This document shows, piece after piece, positions 1 to 5,856 of a stretch of DNA of 6,042 nucleotides. The DNA lies in the NCBI GenBank assembly GCA_964404605.1, contig CAYOKT010000130.1:1-6042 (forward strand), read 5' to 3'. Each line of letters starts with the position of its first letter. Positions within the stretch are counted from its first letter, which is position 1. Below the pieces are notes generated by a model. The model had not been told where the DNA came from and did no database searches. It saw only the letters and a list, made by a program, of their open reading frames with translations. Made by a program: the position numbers and the translations under genes. The stretch is from CAYOKT01 sp964404605 (GTDB lineage Bacteria > Electryoneota > Electryoneia > Electryoneales > Electryoneaceae).

Positions 1-10
1 CCTGTGAAAC

Positions 11-26
11 CCGGGGCAAGCCCCGG
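11..26 (-). terminator. GC hairpin after the M14 carboxypeptidase gene, possible terminator
   Basis: A perfect 6-bp inverted repeat (CCGGGG / CCCCGG) closes a CTTG tetraloop when read on the minus strand, 12 bases past the carboxypeptidase stop codon. Only a short TTT follows (GGGTTTCAC), so this is not a textbook intrinsic terminator. Its position directly after the last gene and the stable G(CUUG)C loop make transcript ending or 3'-end protection the simplest reading. Confidence 0.5.
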
Positions 27-38
27 ACCCCCCTCTGC

Positions 39-2309
39 CTATTTCAGCAGCAGTGCCTTGCGGACGGCGCGGTGAGCCGCGCCCCCCGCCTCGCGCGCCT
101 CCACGCGGATGAAGTAAATGCCGGACGCCCAGCGGGAGCCGTCCACGGTGACACTATGCGTACCGGCCGGGCGGCGGCCCAGGTTCAACCGTCCCGCCTC
201 GCGGCCGAGAATGTCGGTTATGGTGACGGTGAGGTCCGCCGCGAGCGGGAGCGAAACCCTCAGCTCGGCGGACGGGTTGAACGGGTTCGGGTATACCGCT
301 CCGACCTCGAAGCGCGCGGGCAGCGCATCGGCGGCGTCCGCCACAACGTCCACGGGCAGGACCACCGTGGAGGCCGGCTCGGACCAGGCGGAGGAGTCGT
401 CCTGCGCATCCACCGCGCGCACCAGGTACCAGCGCGTCTCCGGCGAATCCTCCACGCCCTCCTCCACCACCAGCGAGGTGTCCTCGAGGGCGGCGGCGAT
501 CTCCGTCATGCTGTCGAACCAGGGGATCGGCGAGAGGTCGTCCAGGTAGATCCCCTCCTCGATGACGTAGGTGTCCGTGTCGTAGACGAAACGGAAACGC
601 ACCGGCTGCCCCGCCAGGTCATCCAGCGGGAACCATGCCTCCAGCCAGCCGTCCGAGGAGCCGGTGATCCCGTTGCCCTCGTTGGAGCCGTGGGGGTCGG
701 TCACGGTGGTGATGTTCCCGGCGAGGTTGACCGAAGTTCCATCCTCCAGCAGCGCCTGGACATAGGCGTAGTCATAATCCGGCTCGATGTCGAACCAGGT
801 CTGGAAGCGCAGGGTGTCGCCCGGCTGCACGGTGTAGGTATTCCGCGCGGTGAGCGTGTAGCGCGACTGGTTGTCGCTCTGGGAATAGTAGCTCCAGCTC
901 CCGGAAAAAGCCCGGTTCTGCGAGCGGACGAACCCCGCCGCCTCCAGGGCGCCGCGGTCGGTCTCCGCGTCATCCGACAGGGAGAGGCCCATCGCCTCGA
1001 TGACATCGTAGGCCACCGGTTCGTTTCCCAGGGAGTCGGGCGGGGTGGTCCAGGCGAGGGTATAGGGCGCGGCCACCGTGTCGGGCAGGAGCACCACGGG
1101 AACGGGCGGGGGGAGGAGGCGGTGGGGGTTGTCCGCCACCTCGCTCAGGCGCAGCAGCGGTTCCAACTGCTCATCGACGAGGGTGGAAATCCGGGACGTG
1201 GCCGGCCAGAACCCGTCATTGCCGCTGCCCACCTCGAAGACGAAGGCGAAGGGGCTGGGGACCGAGGCCCCTTCCATCCAGTCCGTGGCCTCCCCGTTCA
1301 CCGAGTAGAGCAGTCCCCCGGCGCTCCCGGCGCCCCAGCCGAGGGTCTCGTTGGCGTAGTCCGCCAGCGCGACGTAGGTCGGGTAGTCGTCCGGCTGAAC
1401 GTCGTCGGTGTACCCGTAGGGGAAGAGGATCAGGTTGCTGTAAGAGTGGTAGTTGACGGCGATGACGAAGGGGTGGGCGTTGGTGAATGTCTCGATGGTC
1501 ACCGTCTCGGGCTCGGAGGCGGGCGCATCGCCGCGGTAGGTCTCGTCGTCCGGCCAGGGCGAGGAGCCCTGGTCGTCCAGTCCCCACATGAAGTCGAAGT
1601 TGCGGTTCAGGTCCACGCCGTACAGGGTGCCGTCGATCCGGCGCTTGTTCTTGCGCCACATCCCGCCGCCGTCCGGGTCGGTCTCCTCGTTGTAGGTGTA
1701 GCCGTCCGGGTTGACCACGGGGACGATCCAGATTTCCCGGTTGTCGATGATGTCCGTCACCCGCGGATCGCTGCCGTAGCCGTCCGCGAGGAACTGGGCG
1801 AAGTTCTCCAGGACCAGCGGCGTGATCACCTCGCGGGCGTGGATCGCGGCGTTGTAGAACACCTCCGGCTCGTCCTCGTCCAACGTGGGGTTGTCCGAGA
1901 TTTTCACCGCGAGGATCGCCCGGTCCTCGAGGGTGTAGCCGATGGTGTCCGGTCCGGCGGCGATGTCCGGGTTCCCGAGGACGAAGACCTGCCACCAGGC
2001 GACGATCTCGTCGTAGGTGGGGTATCCGCCCATGTCGTCGAGTTCATGATCCAGCCGTCCGCGGTAAAACGCTTCGATGTCCTCCTCGATGACATCGAAG
2101 GCGAGCCCGAGCCCGCGCAGGCGGTCCGGGTCGCCGGGCCAGCCGACGACCACCGCCCGGTCGGCATGCAGTTCGACCACGTCGAGCCGTCCCCGCAGCA
2201 GCGCCTCGCGCGCATCACGGTCCGGCAGGTAGACATCCAGCAGGGGGGTGGCCGTCGTGAGGGAAGTGGCGAAGAGGAGGGCGACAAGCATCAGCACAGT
2301 GCGTTTCAT
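39..2309 (-). CDS. Secreted M14 zinc carboxypeptidase with MAM-like insert and C-terminal sorting domain
   Basis: A 756-residue exported metallocarboxypeptidase, expected to remove C-terminal residues from peptides outside the cytoplasm. Residues 1-20 form a signal peptide (KR, then a hydrophobic stretch, cleavage near TTA). About 22-95 looks like an M14 propeptide. The catalytic domain spans about 96-390, with zinc ligands H157 and E160 (IHARE) and H288 (NYHSYSN), substrate-binding R219 (MWRK) and N235/R236 (DLNRNFD), Y335, and general base E359 (FVFEVG); all key M14 residues are present. About 404-650 looks like a fibronectin III-type fold split by an immune-inhibitor-A/MAM-like jelly roll (about 440-600). 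Residues 665-756 form a FlgD/type IX-like sorting tail (YPNPFNPS, GIYFIRV, ending KALLLK). Start: ATG at 2309 has GGGAG 7 bases upstream and opens directly on the signal peptide. The frame runs open further upstream, but that part lies over speB and is not protein-like. It follows speB by 74 bases and is probably a separate unit with no link to polyamines. Confidence 0.93.
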   Translation of the reverse strand: MKRTVLMLVALLFATSLTTATPLLDVYLPDRDAREALLRGRLDVVELHADRAVVVGWPGDPDRLRGLGLAFDVIEEDIEAFYRGRLDHELDDMGGYPTYDEIVAWWQVFVLGNPDIAAGPDTIGYTLEDRAILAVKISDNPTLDEDEPEVFYNAAIHAREVITPLVLENFAQFLADGYGSDPRVTDIIDNREIWIVPVVNPDGYTYNEETDPDGGGMWRKNKRRIDGTLYGVDLNRNFDFMWGLDDQGSSPWPDDETYRGDAPASEPETVTIETFTNAHPFVIAVNYHSYSNLILFPYGYTDDVQPDDYPTYVALADYANETLGWGAGSAGGLLYSVNGEATDWMEGASVPSPFAFVFEVGSGNDGFWPATSRISTLVDEQLEPLLRLSEVADNPHRLLPPPVPVVLLPDTVAAPYTLAWTTPPDSLGNEPVAYDVIEAMGLSLSDDAETDRGALEAAGFVRSQNRAFSGSWSYYSQSDNQSRYTLTARNTYTVQPGDTLRFQTWFDIEPDYDYAYVQALLEDGTSVNLAGNITTVTDPHGSNEGNGITGSSDGWLEAWFPLDDLAGQPVRFRFVYDTDTYVIEEGIYLDDLSPIPWFDSMTEIAAALEDTSLVVEEGVEDSPETRWYLVRAVDAQDDSSAWSEPASTVVLPVDVVADAADALPARFEVGAVYPNPFNPSAELRVSLPLAADLTVTITDILGREAGRLNLGRRPAGTHSVTVDGSRWASGIYFIRVEAREAGGAAHRAVRKALLLK

Positions 2310-2383
2310 GGTCCCGCTCCCAGTAAACCGTGCAGTTCGAATGGCCCATCTCCGCTCCGGGGTGCGGGAAACCGCAGTTCCCT
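2310..2383 (-). other. Intergenic spacer between speB and the carboxypeptidase gene
   Basis: These 74 bases hold a small hairpin soon after the speB stop (TGCGG / CCGCA around TTTC on the minus strand, plus positions 2362-2375) with no T-run after it, an imperfect direct repeat (AAACCG(TG)CAGTTC at 2325-2338 and 2369-2380), and the GGGAG ribosome binding site of the next gene at 2317-2321. I see no convincing promoter, so read-through from the polyamine genes is possible. Confidence 0.4.
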
Positions 2384-3238
2384 TCACCCGCCGGTGAGCA
2401 TCAGGAGCAGCAGGGCGCGGGCGACACGCGCCGCGAGCACCTCGCTGCGTCCGCTCGGGTCGAAGCCGGGTGCGAGTTCGACCACGTCCGCGCCGATGAC
2501 ACGGCGGCCCTTCAGCGCGGTGAGCAGCGGCTCGATCTCCCGCCAGTGGAACCCGCCCGGCTCGACGACCCCGGTGCCCGGCAGATCCGCCGGGTCGAAA
2601 CCATCCAGGTCGAAAGATAGGTACAGTGGGCGCCCGCCCCAACTCTCGAGGCGGCGCAACAATAAATGTGCATCGACCGGGAGAAGCAGGTTGTGCTCCC
2701 GGGCAAGGGCGAATTCCCCGCGTGTCCCGCTGCGCACCCCGATCATCGCGATGCGGTCGGGGCCGACCGCATCGAGCAGCCGCCGGACGGTGCAGGCGTG
2801 GGAATACCGCGACCCCTCGTACTCCTCCCGCAGGTCGGTGTGAGCATCGAACAGGAGAACGGCCGCGTCCCCGTTCGACGCGAGCGCGTGCTCCACGAGG
2901 GGCAGGGTGACGGTATGCTCGCCGCCGAGACCGAGGAGAAGAAGCTCCGGCGGGAGGGCCTCCAGCGCCCTGCGGATCGCGTCCAGCGCCGGTTCCGGGG
3001 GGCCGGCGGGCAGGGGCAGATCCCCCAGGTCGGCGATCTTGTAGTCTTCGAGGTCGGCGTCGAGGGGCGGGTCGTAGGTCTCCAGCGCATCGGAGGCCCG
3101 GCGCAGCGCGGCGGGGCCGAACCGCGCCCCGGGGCGGTAGGAGGCGGTGCCGTCATAGGGCAGCCCGATCACCGCGGCGCGGGCCGATGCGGGATCGGCG
3201 TCCGCCGCGAGAAAGCGCGGGGGGCCGTGGTCCGGCAT
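2384..3238 (-). CDS. speB: Agmatinase-family ureohydrolase
   Basis: A 284-residue cytoplasmic Mn-dependent hydrolase of the arginase/agmatinase/formiminoglutamase family. In this setting it should split agmatine into putrescine and urea, or aminopropylagmatine into spermidine and urea. The full binuclear manganese site is visible: H108 (GGEHT), D131, H133 and D135 (DAHTDL), and D210 and D212 (SFDLDGFDP). The family segment GTGVVEPGG (221-229) and E254 (DVVELAP) are also present. Start: ATG at 3238 has a very strong GGAGGAGGAG site 6 bases upstream (3245-3254). An in-frame GTG at 3265 would add nine residues that simply read through this site, so I reject it. The gene lies 30 bases after speE and is fourth in the biosynthetic run. 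Exact substrate cannot be told from motifs. Other ureohydrolases (arginase, guanidinobutyrase) share them, but the neighbouring arginine decarboxylase and aminopropyltransferase favour an agmatine-type substrate. Confidence 0.93.
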   Translation of the reverse strand: MPDHGPPRFLAADADPASARAAVIGLPYDGTASYRPGARFGPAALRRASDALETYDPPLDADLEDYKIADLGDLPLPAGPPEPALDAIRRALEALPPELLLLGLGGEHTVTLPLVEHALASNGDAAVLLFDAHTDLREEYEGSRYSHACTVRRLLDAVGPDRIAMIGVRSGTRGEFALAREHNLLLPVDAHLLLRRLESWGGRPLYLSFDLDGFDPADLPGTGVVEPGGFHWREIEPLLTALKGRRVIGADVVELAPGFDPSGRSEVLAARVARALLLLMLTGG

Positions 3239-3244
3239 ACCGTT

Positions 3245-3254
3245 CTCCTCCTCC
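3245..3254 (-). promoter_or_regulatory. Strong ribosome binding site of speB
   Basis: The minus strand reads GGAGGAGGAG, then six bases, then ATG at 3238. It lies in the 30-base gap after the speE stop and decides the speB start over the upstream GTG. Confidence 0.8.
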
Positions 3255-3268
3255 GCGGATCGCACCGT

Positions 3269-4141
3269 TCAGGCTTCCAGCTCTCGCCGGGCGTGGTTCG
3301 GGAGGGCGAAGGCGGCGCGGTGGATCTCCCGGTTCCAGTATCTCGCGTCCTGTTCGATCGGCTCGCAGCGCTCCGCCTCGAGGCCGCGCAGGGGGTCCGG
3401 TCCCTTGCTGGCGAGGGCGAACCCCCAGTTGCCGGAGGGATAGGCCGGGATCTGGGAGGTGAACGGCCGGACGAGGGGGAAGATGCCTCGCAGGCGGCGG
3501 ACGATGGTCACGTAGAGTTCGAGGTGGTAAAAGGTGCTCGCGACCTGCTGCGCGAGCAGGCCGTCCTCCGCGAGGGCGCGGTGCACGCTGCGGTAGAACG
3601 GCTCCTCGAACAGCGGCACCGCGGGCCCGAGGGGATCGGTGGAGTCGACGAGGATCACGTCGTAGCTTCCCGGCTCCGCCTCCTCGACCGCCTTGACTCC
3701 ATCCCCGATGACGAGGTCCACCTTCGGATGGTCGAACGCGGTGGCGAGGCCCGCCAGGTGCTCGCGCGCCACGCGGACCACCTCGCCGTCGATCTCCACC
3801 TGCCGCGCCAGCTCGAGGGTCGGGTGCCGGACCAGCTCGCGCAGCGTGCCGCCGTCCCCGCCGCCGACGACGAGGACCCGCCGGGGGTTCGGGTGGGTCA
3901 GCATCGGGACGTGGACGATCATCTCGTGGTAGGCCGCCTCGTCGGCGGTGGTCAGCATCACCGCGCCGTCGTGGACCAGCAGCCGCCCGGAATCCTCCGT
4001 CTCGTAGAGGTCGATGACCTGGTAGGGCGTTTCCACGTGCGTGATCGCCCGCTTGATCCGCCAGGAGATCCCGACCCCGTGTGGGTCCCACTCGGTGAAG
4101 ATCAGGCGCCCCTCGTTTCCCTCGTAGTAGTTCGGGTCCAT
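3269..4141 (-). CDS. speE: Spermidine synthase-type aminopropyltransferase
   Basis: A 290-residue cytoplasmic enzyme that moves the aminopropyl group from decarboxylated S-adenosylmethionine to an amine, normally putrescine giving spermidine. Family marks in order: an N-terminal beta region (LIFTEWDPHGVG, SGRLLVHDGAVMLTT), the active-site DEAAYHEM (67-74), the nucleotide-binding GGGDGG (93-98), VEID (115-118), IGDG (145-148), the catalytic DSTDPLGPA (166-174), IPAYPSGNW (231-239), and the closing YWNREIHRAAFALP (268-281). Length is normal. The gatekeeper loop, often Q-T-E-S-P in bacterial enzymes, reads Q-V-A-S-T here (199-203), which bears on amine choice. Start ATG at 4141 has AGGA 6 bases upstream, overlapping the TAG stop of pdaD, so the two are tightly coupled. 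Agmatine is an alternative acceptor, as in thermophiles that make aminopropylagmatine; motifs alone do not settle this. Confidence 0.94.
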   Translation of the reverse strand: MDPNYYEGNEGRLIFTEWDPHGVGISWRIKRAITHVETPYQVIDLYETEDSGRLLVHDGAVMLTTADEAAYHEMIVHVPMLTHPNPRRVLVVGGGDGGTLRELVRHPTLELARQVEIDGEVVRVAREHLAGLATAFDHPKVDLVIGDGVKAVEEAEPGSYDVILVDSTDPLGPAVPLFEEPFYRSVHRALAEDGLLAQQVASTFYHLELYVTIVRRLRGIFPLVRPFTSQIPAYPSGNWGFALASKGPDPLRGLEAERCEPIEQDARYWNREIHRAAFALPNHARRELEA

Positions 4142-4149
4142 GTCGGGTC

Positions 4150-4617
4150 CTATCCGAAGACGACGCCGGCGAAGGCGGCGCCGATGGTCTCCACCCGGTG
4201 CTCCACCGAGACGGCGACGATCTTCTTCAGCGCGCGCTTGCGGAGGGAAAAGGCGTGCGCCGCCATGTCGCGGGCGATGGCCTCCGCGTTCTCCGCGCTG
4301 CCCCGGGCGGAGTATTCCATGATCACGCCGGGCTGCGCCGGGTCCTCCGGGAGCGCGCAGGCCACCGCGGCGGCGATCACCTCCCCTGTCAGGTGCGAGG
4401 TCAGCGAGGAGTAGGCGACGGGGGTCAGGGTTCCGGCCGCCAGGTCGAAGGGGTCATGGTGCTCGCAGCCGGGCGGCAGGATGGAGGAGAGTTTCACCAG
4501 GTTGAGATCCCCGACCCCGGCGTTGATCAGCGCCGCGTCGAACGCGTTCAGGGGGGTGTACCCCTCCGCCGACCCGGCGGTGAGAAAGAAACGCTTCGGA
4601 GGCGAAGTGAGTTCCAT
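4150..4617 (-). CDS. pdaD: Pyruvoyl-dependent arginine decarboxylase
   Basis: A 155-residue proenzyme that converts arginine to agmatine and CO2, the first step of this route. Known members cleave themselves at a Ser-Ser bond; the second serine becomes the pyruvoyl group and the chains assemble as trimers. Here the site is KLSSILPPG (S44-S45). The conserved glutamate of GVIMEYSARG (E101) and the early TAGSAEGYTPLNAFDAALINAGVGD region are also present. It belongs to the archaeal/bacterial PvlArgDC family, unrelated in fold to the PLP enzyme SpeA. Start: ATG at 4617 has GGGAG 6 bases upstream (4624-4628). An in-frame ATG at 4635 and a TTG at 4641 would add eight residues but have no well-placed ribosome site, and TTG would overlap the speD stop. 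The gene sits 20 bases after speD and 8 before speE. Histidine or aspartate decarboxylation is unlikely given the neighbours. Confidence 0.94.
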   Translation of the reverse strand: MELTSPPKRFFLTAGSAEGYTPLNAFDAALINAGVGDLNLVKLSSILPPGCEHHDPFDLAAGTLTPVAYSSLTSHLTGEVIAAAVACALPEDPAQPGVIMEYSARGSAENAEAIARDMAAHAFSLRKRALKKIVAVSVEHRVETIGAAFAGVVFG

Positions 4618-4623
4618 GGCTTT

Positions 4624-4628
4624 CTCCC
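4624..4628 (-). promoter_or_regulatory. Ribosome binding site deciding the pdaD start
   Basis: The minus strand reads GGGAG, then AAAGCC, then ATG at 4617. This spacing is much better than that of the upstream in-frame ATG at 4635, where GAGG directly abuts the start codon. Confidence 0.6.
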
Positions 4629-4637
4629 GGTTCATCC

Positions 4638-5069
4638 TCAAACGACTTCGCTTTCCCGCGCCATGGCCGGCGGCTTGTGCGGAGCATGCCCCGTGAGTCC
4701 CGGCAGGATGCCGCGTTTCAGCTCCACCACGGACATGCTCCCCGCGCCGAGTTCGGCCCGCAACACCTCGAACCCCTTCATCGGGTCCACCTCCTCACCG
4801 CAGGTGAACAGGTCCACCGCCGCGTATCCGTATTCCGGCCACGTGTGAATGGCGAGGTGCGATTCGGCGATCACCACCACGCCGCTGACCCCCCAGGGGC
4901 TGAAACGGTGGAAGACCTTCTCCACCACCGTCGCCCCGCTGGCGAGGGCGGCATCGAGCATCGCCGCCTCGATTCCCTCGAGGTCATCCAGCTTCTCCCG
5001 CCGGCAGTCGTAGAACTCGACCACGAGCTGGCGACCCAGTGCGTTCGTAGCCAAGGGTTGACTCCCCAT
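4638..5069 (-). CDS. speD: S-adenosylmethionine decarboxylase proenzyme (prokaryotic class 1B)
   Basis: A 143-residue pyruvoyl proenzyme that decarboxylates S-adenosylmethionine, giving the aminopropyl donor used by SpeE. The hallmark stretch VVIAESHLAIHTWPEYGY (65-82) is intact: self-cleavage between E69 and S70 makes S70 the pyruvoyl, H75 is the processing residue, and C90 (DLFTCG) is the catalytic acid, matching S63, H68 and C83 of the Thermotoga maritima enzyme. Length fits the short class 1B (SpeH-like) type, which forms a dimer of alpha/beta chains, rather than the longer E. coli type. It is the first biosynthetic gene, 86 bases after the regulator. The start is uncertain: ATG at 5069 has GGAAG directly against it, which is poor, while a TTG at 5054 has GGGGAG 7 bases upstream and would give a 138-residue protein close in N-terminal length to the T. 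maritima form. The C-terminal tail after GRxL-like positions (LTGHAPHKPPAMARESEVV) is not conserved family sequence. Confidence 0.95.
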   Translation of the reverse strand: MGSQPLATNALGRQLVVEFYDCRREKLDDLEGIEAAMLDAALASGATVVEKVFHRFSPWGVSGVVVIAESHLAIHTWPEYGYAAVDLFTCGEEVDPMKGFEVLRAELGAGSMSVVELKRGILPGLTGHAPHKPPAMARESEVV

Positions 5070-5155
5070 CTTCCGCGCCGGAACTCATGGGCGCAATGGA
5101 TTCACCGCGGGGTCCACTCCCCCGCGCCGAGTGAACCGCCCCCCAAGGCAGGATG
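5070..5155 (-). promoter_or_regulatory. Leader between regulator and speD with a large two-part dyad
   Basis: These 86 bases hold a perfect 7-bp GC stem (CGCGGGG at 5106-5112, CCCCGCG at 5120-5126, 7-base loop), extended by outer arms GGATTCAC (5098-5105) and GTGAACC (5131-5137) with four unpaired bases (5127-5130) between the two stems on one side. A second small hairpin (GCGCC 5075-5079 / GGCGC 5090-5094) lies just before the speD start. No T-run follows on the minus strand, so this does not look like a simple intrinsic terminator. It could be a leader control structure, an operator, or a processing site separating regulator and enzyme messages. Role inferred only. Confidence 0.45.
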
Positions 5156-5701
5156 TCAGAAATACGGGGGGCTGCTGATCCAGAGAAACTCCGCGAACCG
5201 GTCGCCGTCGTTTCTCACCGACAGCTCGTACTGGCCGCTGGCGTAAAAGGATTCCCCCGCGCCGGCGGCCATCTGGCGCGAGGCGTAGGACACCTGGATC
5301 GCCCCGGAGAGGACGTACCCGAACTGCTCCCCGCTGAAGGGCTCGAGGGAGACACTCTCCCCGGGGGCGAGGCGCACCCGCACCGGCTCCATCGTGCGGT
5401 TGGCCGCACCGGGCACCAGCGCGACGAAGGAGGAGACCCCTTCACGGTCGAGCTCGACCGCGTCCTCCGCACGGAAGACGATCCGCTGCGGCGTGGGCCG
5501 GAAGAAGTCGGAGATGTGGACGTTCAGCGCGTCGAGGATCATCATCAGGCTGTCGATGGAGATGGAGGTCTTGCCCCGCTCCACCTGGCTGATGAAGCCC
5601 GCCGTGAGGTCGCTGCGCTCGGCCAGCTCCTCCTGTGTCATCTCGGCCGCCATCCGCAAGCGCCGGATGCGGTGGCCGATCTCCTCGAGGGGAATCGCCA
5701 T
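5156..5701 (-). CDS. XRE-family regulator with metal-free cupin-like sensor domain
   Basis: A 181-residue DNA-binding protein. Residues 8-66 form a lambda-repressor-like helix-turn-helix (IGHRIRRLRMAAEMTQEELAERSDL, recognition helix near TAGFISQVERGKTS, then SLMMILDALNVHISDFF). Residues about 105-176 form a cupin_2-type barrel (PVRVRLAPGES, EQFGYVLSGAIQV, GAGESFYASGQYELSVRN). The architecture is that of E. coli PuuR, the putrescine-responsive repressor, and its length is similar; direct orthology is not claimed. The usual cupin histidines are missing: the segment before EQFGYVLSG reads LEPFSG rather than H-x-H, and SGQYE stands where P-x-x-H is common. It therefore probably binds a small organic ligand without metal. 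It is the first gene of the cluster, so a polyamine-sensing repressor acting on itself and speD-pdaD-speE-speB is the natural inference. ATG at 5701 has no well-placed ribosome site; AGGGA lies 15 bases upstream. Confidence 0.9.
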   Translation of the reverse strand: MAIPLEEIGHRIRRLRMAAEMTQEELAERSDLTAGFISQVERGKTSISIDSLMMILDALNVHISDFFRPTPQRIVFRAEDAVELDREGVSSFVALVPGAANRTMEPVRVRLAPGESVSLEPFSGEQFGYVLSGAIQVSYASRQMAAGAGESFYASGQYELSVRNDGDRFAEFLWISSPPYF

Positions 5702-5707
5702 CAGTTT

Positions 5708-5721
5708 ACTAACATTTCCCT
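5708..5721. repeat. Proximal arm of inverted repeat, candidate operator
   Basis: ACTAACATTTCCCT lies just upstream of the regulator start. It matches the reverse complement of 5815-5827 except for one extra T. It would sit in the 5' untranslated region of the putative promoter at 5742-5770, a position suited to repression. Confidence 0.4.
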
Positions 5722-5741
5722 GTCAGGATAGTCGCAGTCGG

Positions 5742-5770
5742 AAAATAGGGTTCCCTCTCCACGCAAGCAA
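5742..5770 (-). promoter_or_regulatory. Putative sigma-70 promoter of the regulator and polyamine genes
   Basis: On the minus strand TTGCTT (5770-5765) and TATTTT (5747-5742) are separated by exactly 17 bases, matching 3/6 and 4/6 of the consensus. Transcription would begin near 5735, about 34 bases before the regulator ATG. The AT-richer composition of this stretch against its surroundings supports a promoter region. A second -10-like TATACT lies at 5831-5826, overlapping the distal repeat arm, with no clear -35 partner. Confidence 0.35.
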
Positions 5771-5814
5771 CAAACATACATGCCTCCGGAGCAGGGGCAT
5801 ACAGGATAGGCGGG

Positions 5815-5827
5815 AGGGAATGTTAGT
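5815..5827. repeat. Distal arm of inverted repeat, candidate operator
   Basis: AGGGAATGTTAGT is the inverted partner of the sequence at 5708-5721, about 94 bases away, on the far side of the putative promoter. It overlaps -10-like hexamers on both strands (TATAGT plus strand 5827-5832, TATACT minus strand). Confidence 0.4.
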
Positions 5828-5843
5828 ATAGTGTATGCAAGAA

Positions 5844-5856
5844 CGGGCCACCCGAC
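5844..5856 (+). repeat. 13-base direct repeat, copy 1
   Basis: CGGGCCACCCGAC occurs here and again at 6029-6041, 185 bases on, bracketing the hairpin region. The two copies diverge at once on both sides. Confidence 0.6.

Noticed and set aside
2310..2642. 111-residue N-terminal extension of the carboxypeptidase frame
   Set aside because: It overlaps speB, is rich in Arg, Pro and Gly with no conserved features, and would bury the signal peptide that begins at 2309 behind a good ribosome site.
72..2843. Very long open frame (923 codons) on the plus strand
   Set aside because: It runs antisense to the carboxypeptidase and speB, which carry full catalytic motifs. Its translation is a valine, glycine and arginine-rich shadow typical of high-GC antisense frames and shows no family motif.
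2666..4414. Long plus-strand frame (582 codons) opposite speB, speE and pdaD
   Set aside because: Same cause: it is antisense to three clearly recognised genes and has no recognisable domain.
4987..5088. Upstream frame (33 codons) starting at ATG 5088 and overlapping the speD start, like the eukaryotic AdoMet decarboxylase uORF
   Set aside because: It has no ribosome site, runs out of frame into speD, and no such peptide control is known to me for the bacterial class 1B gene.
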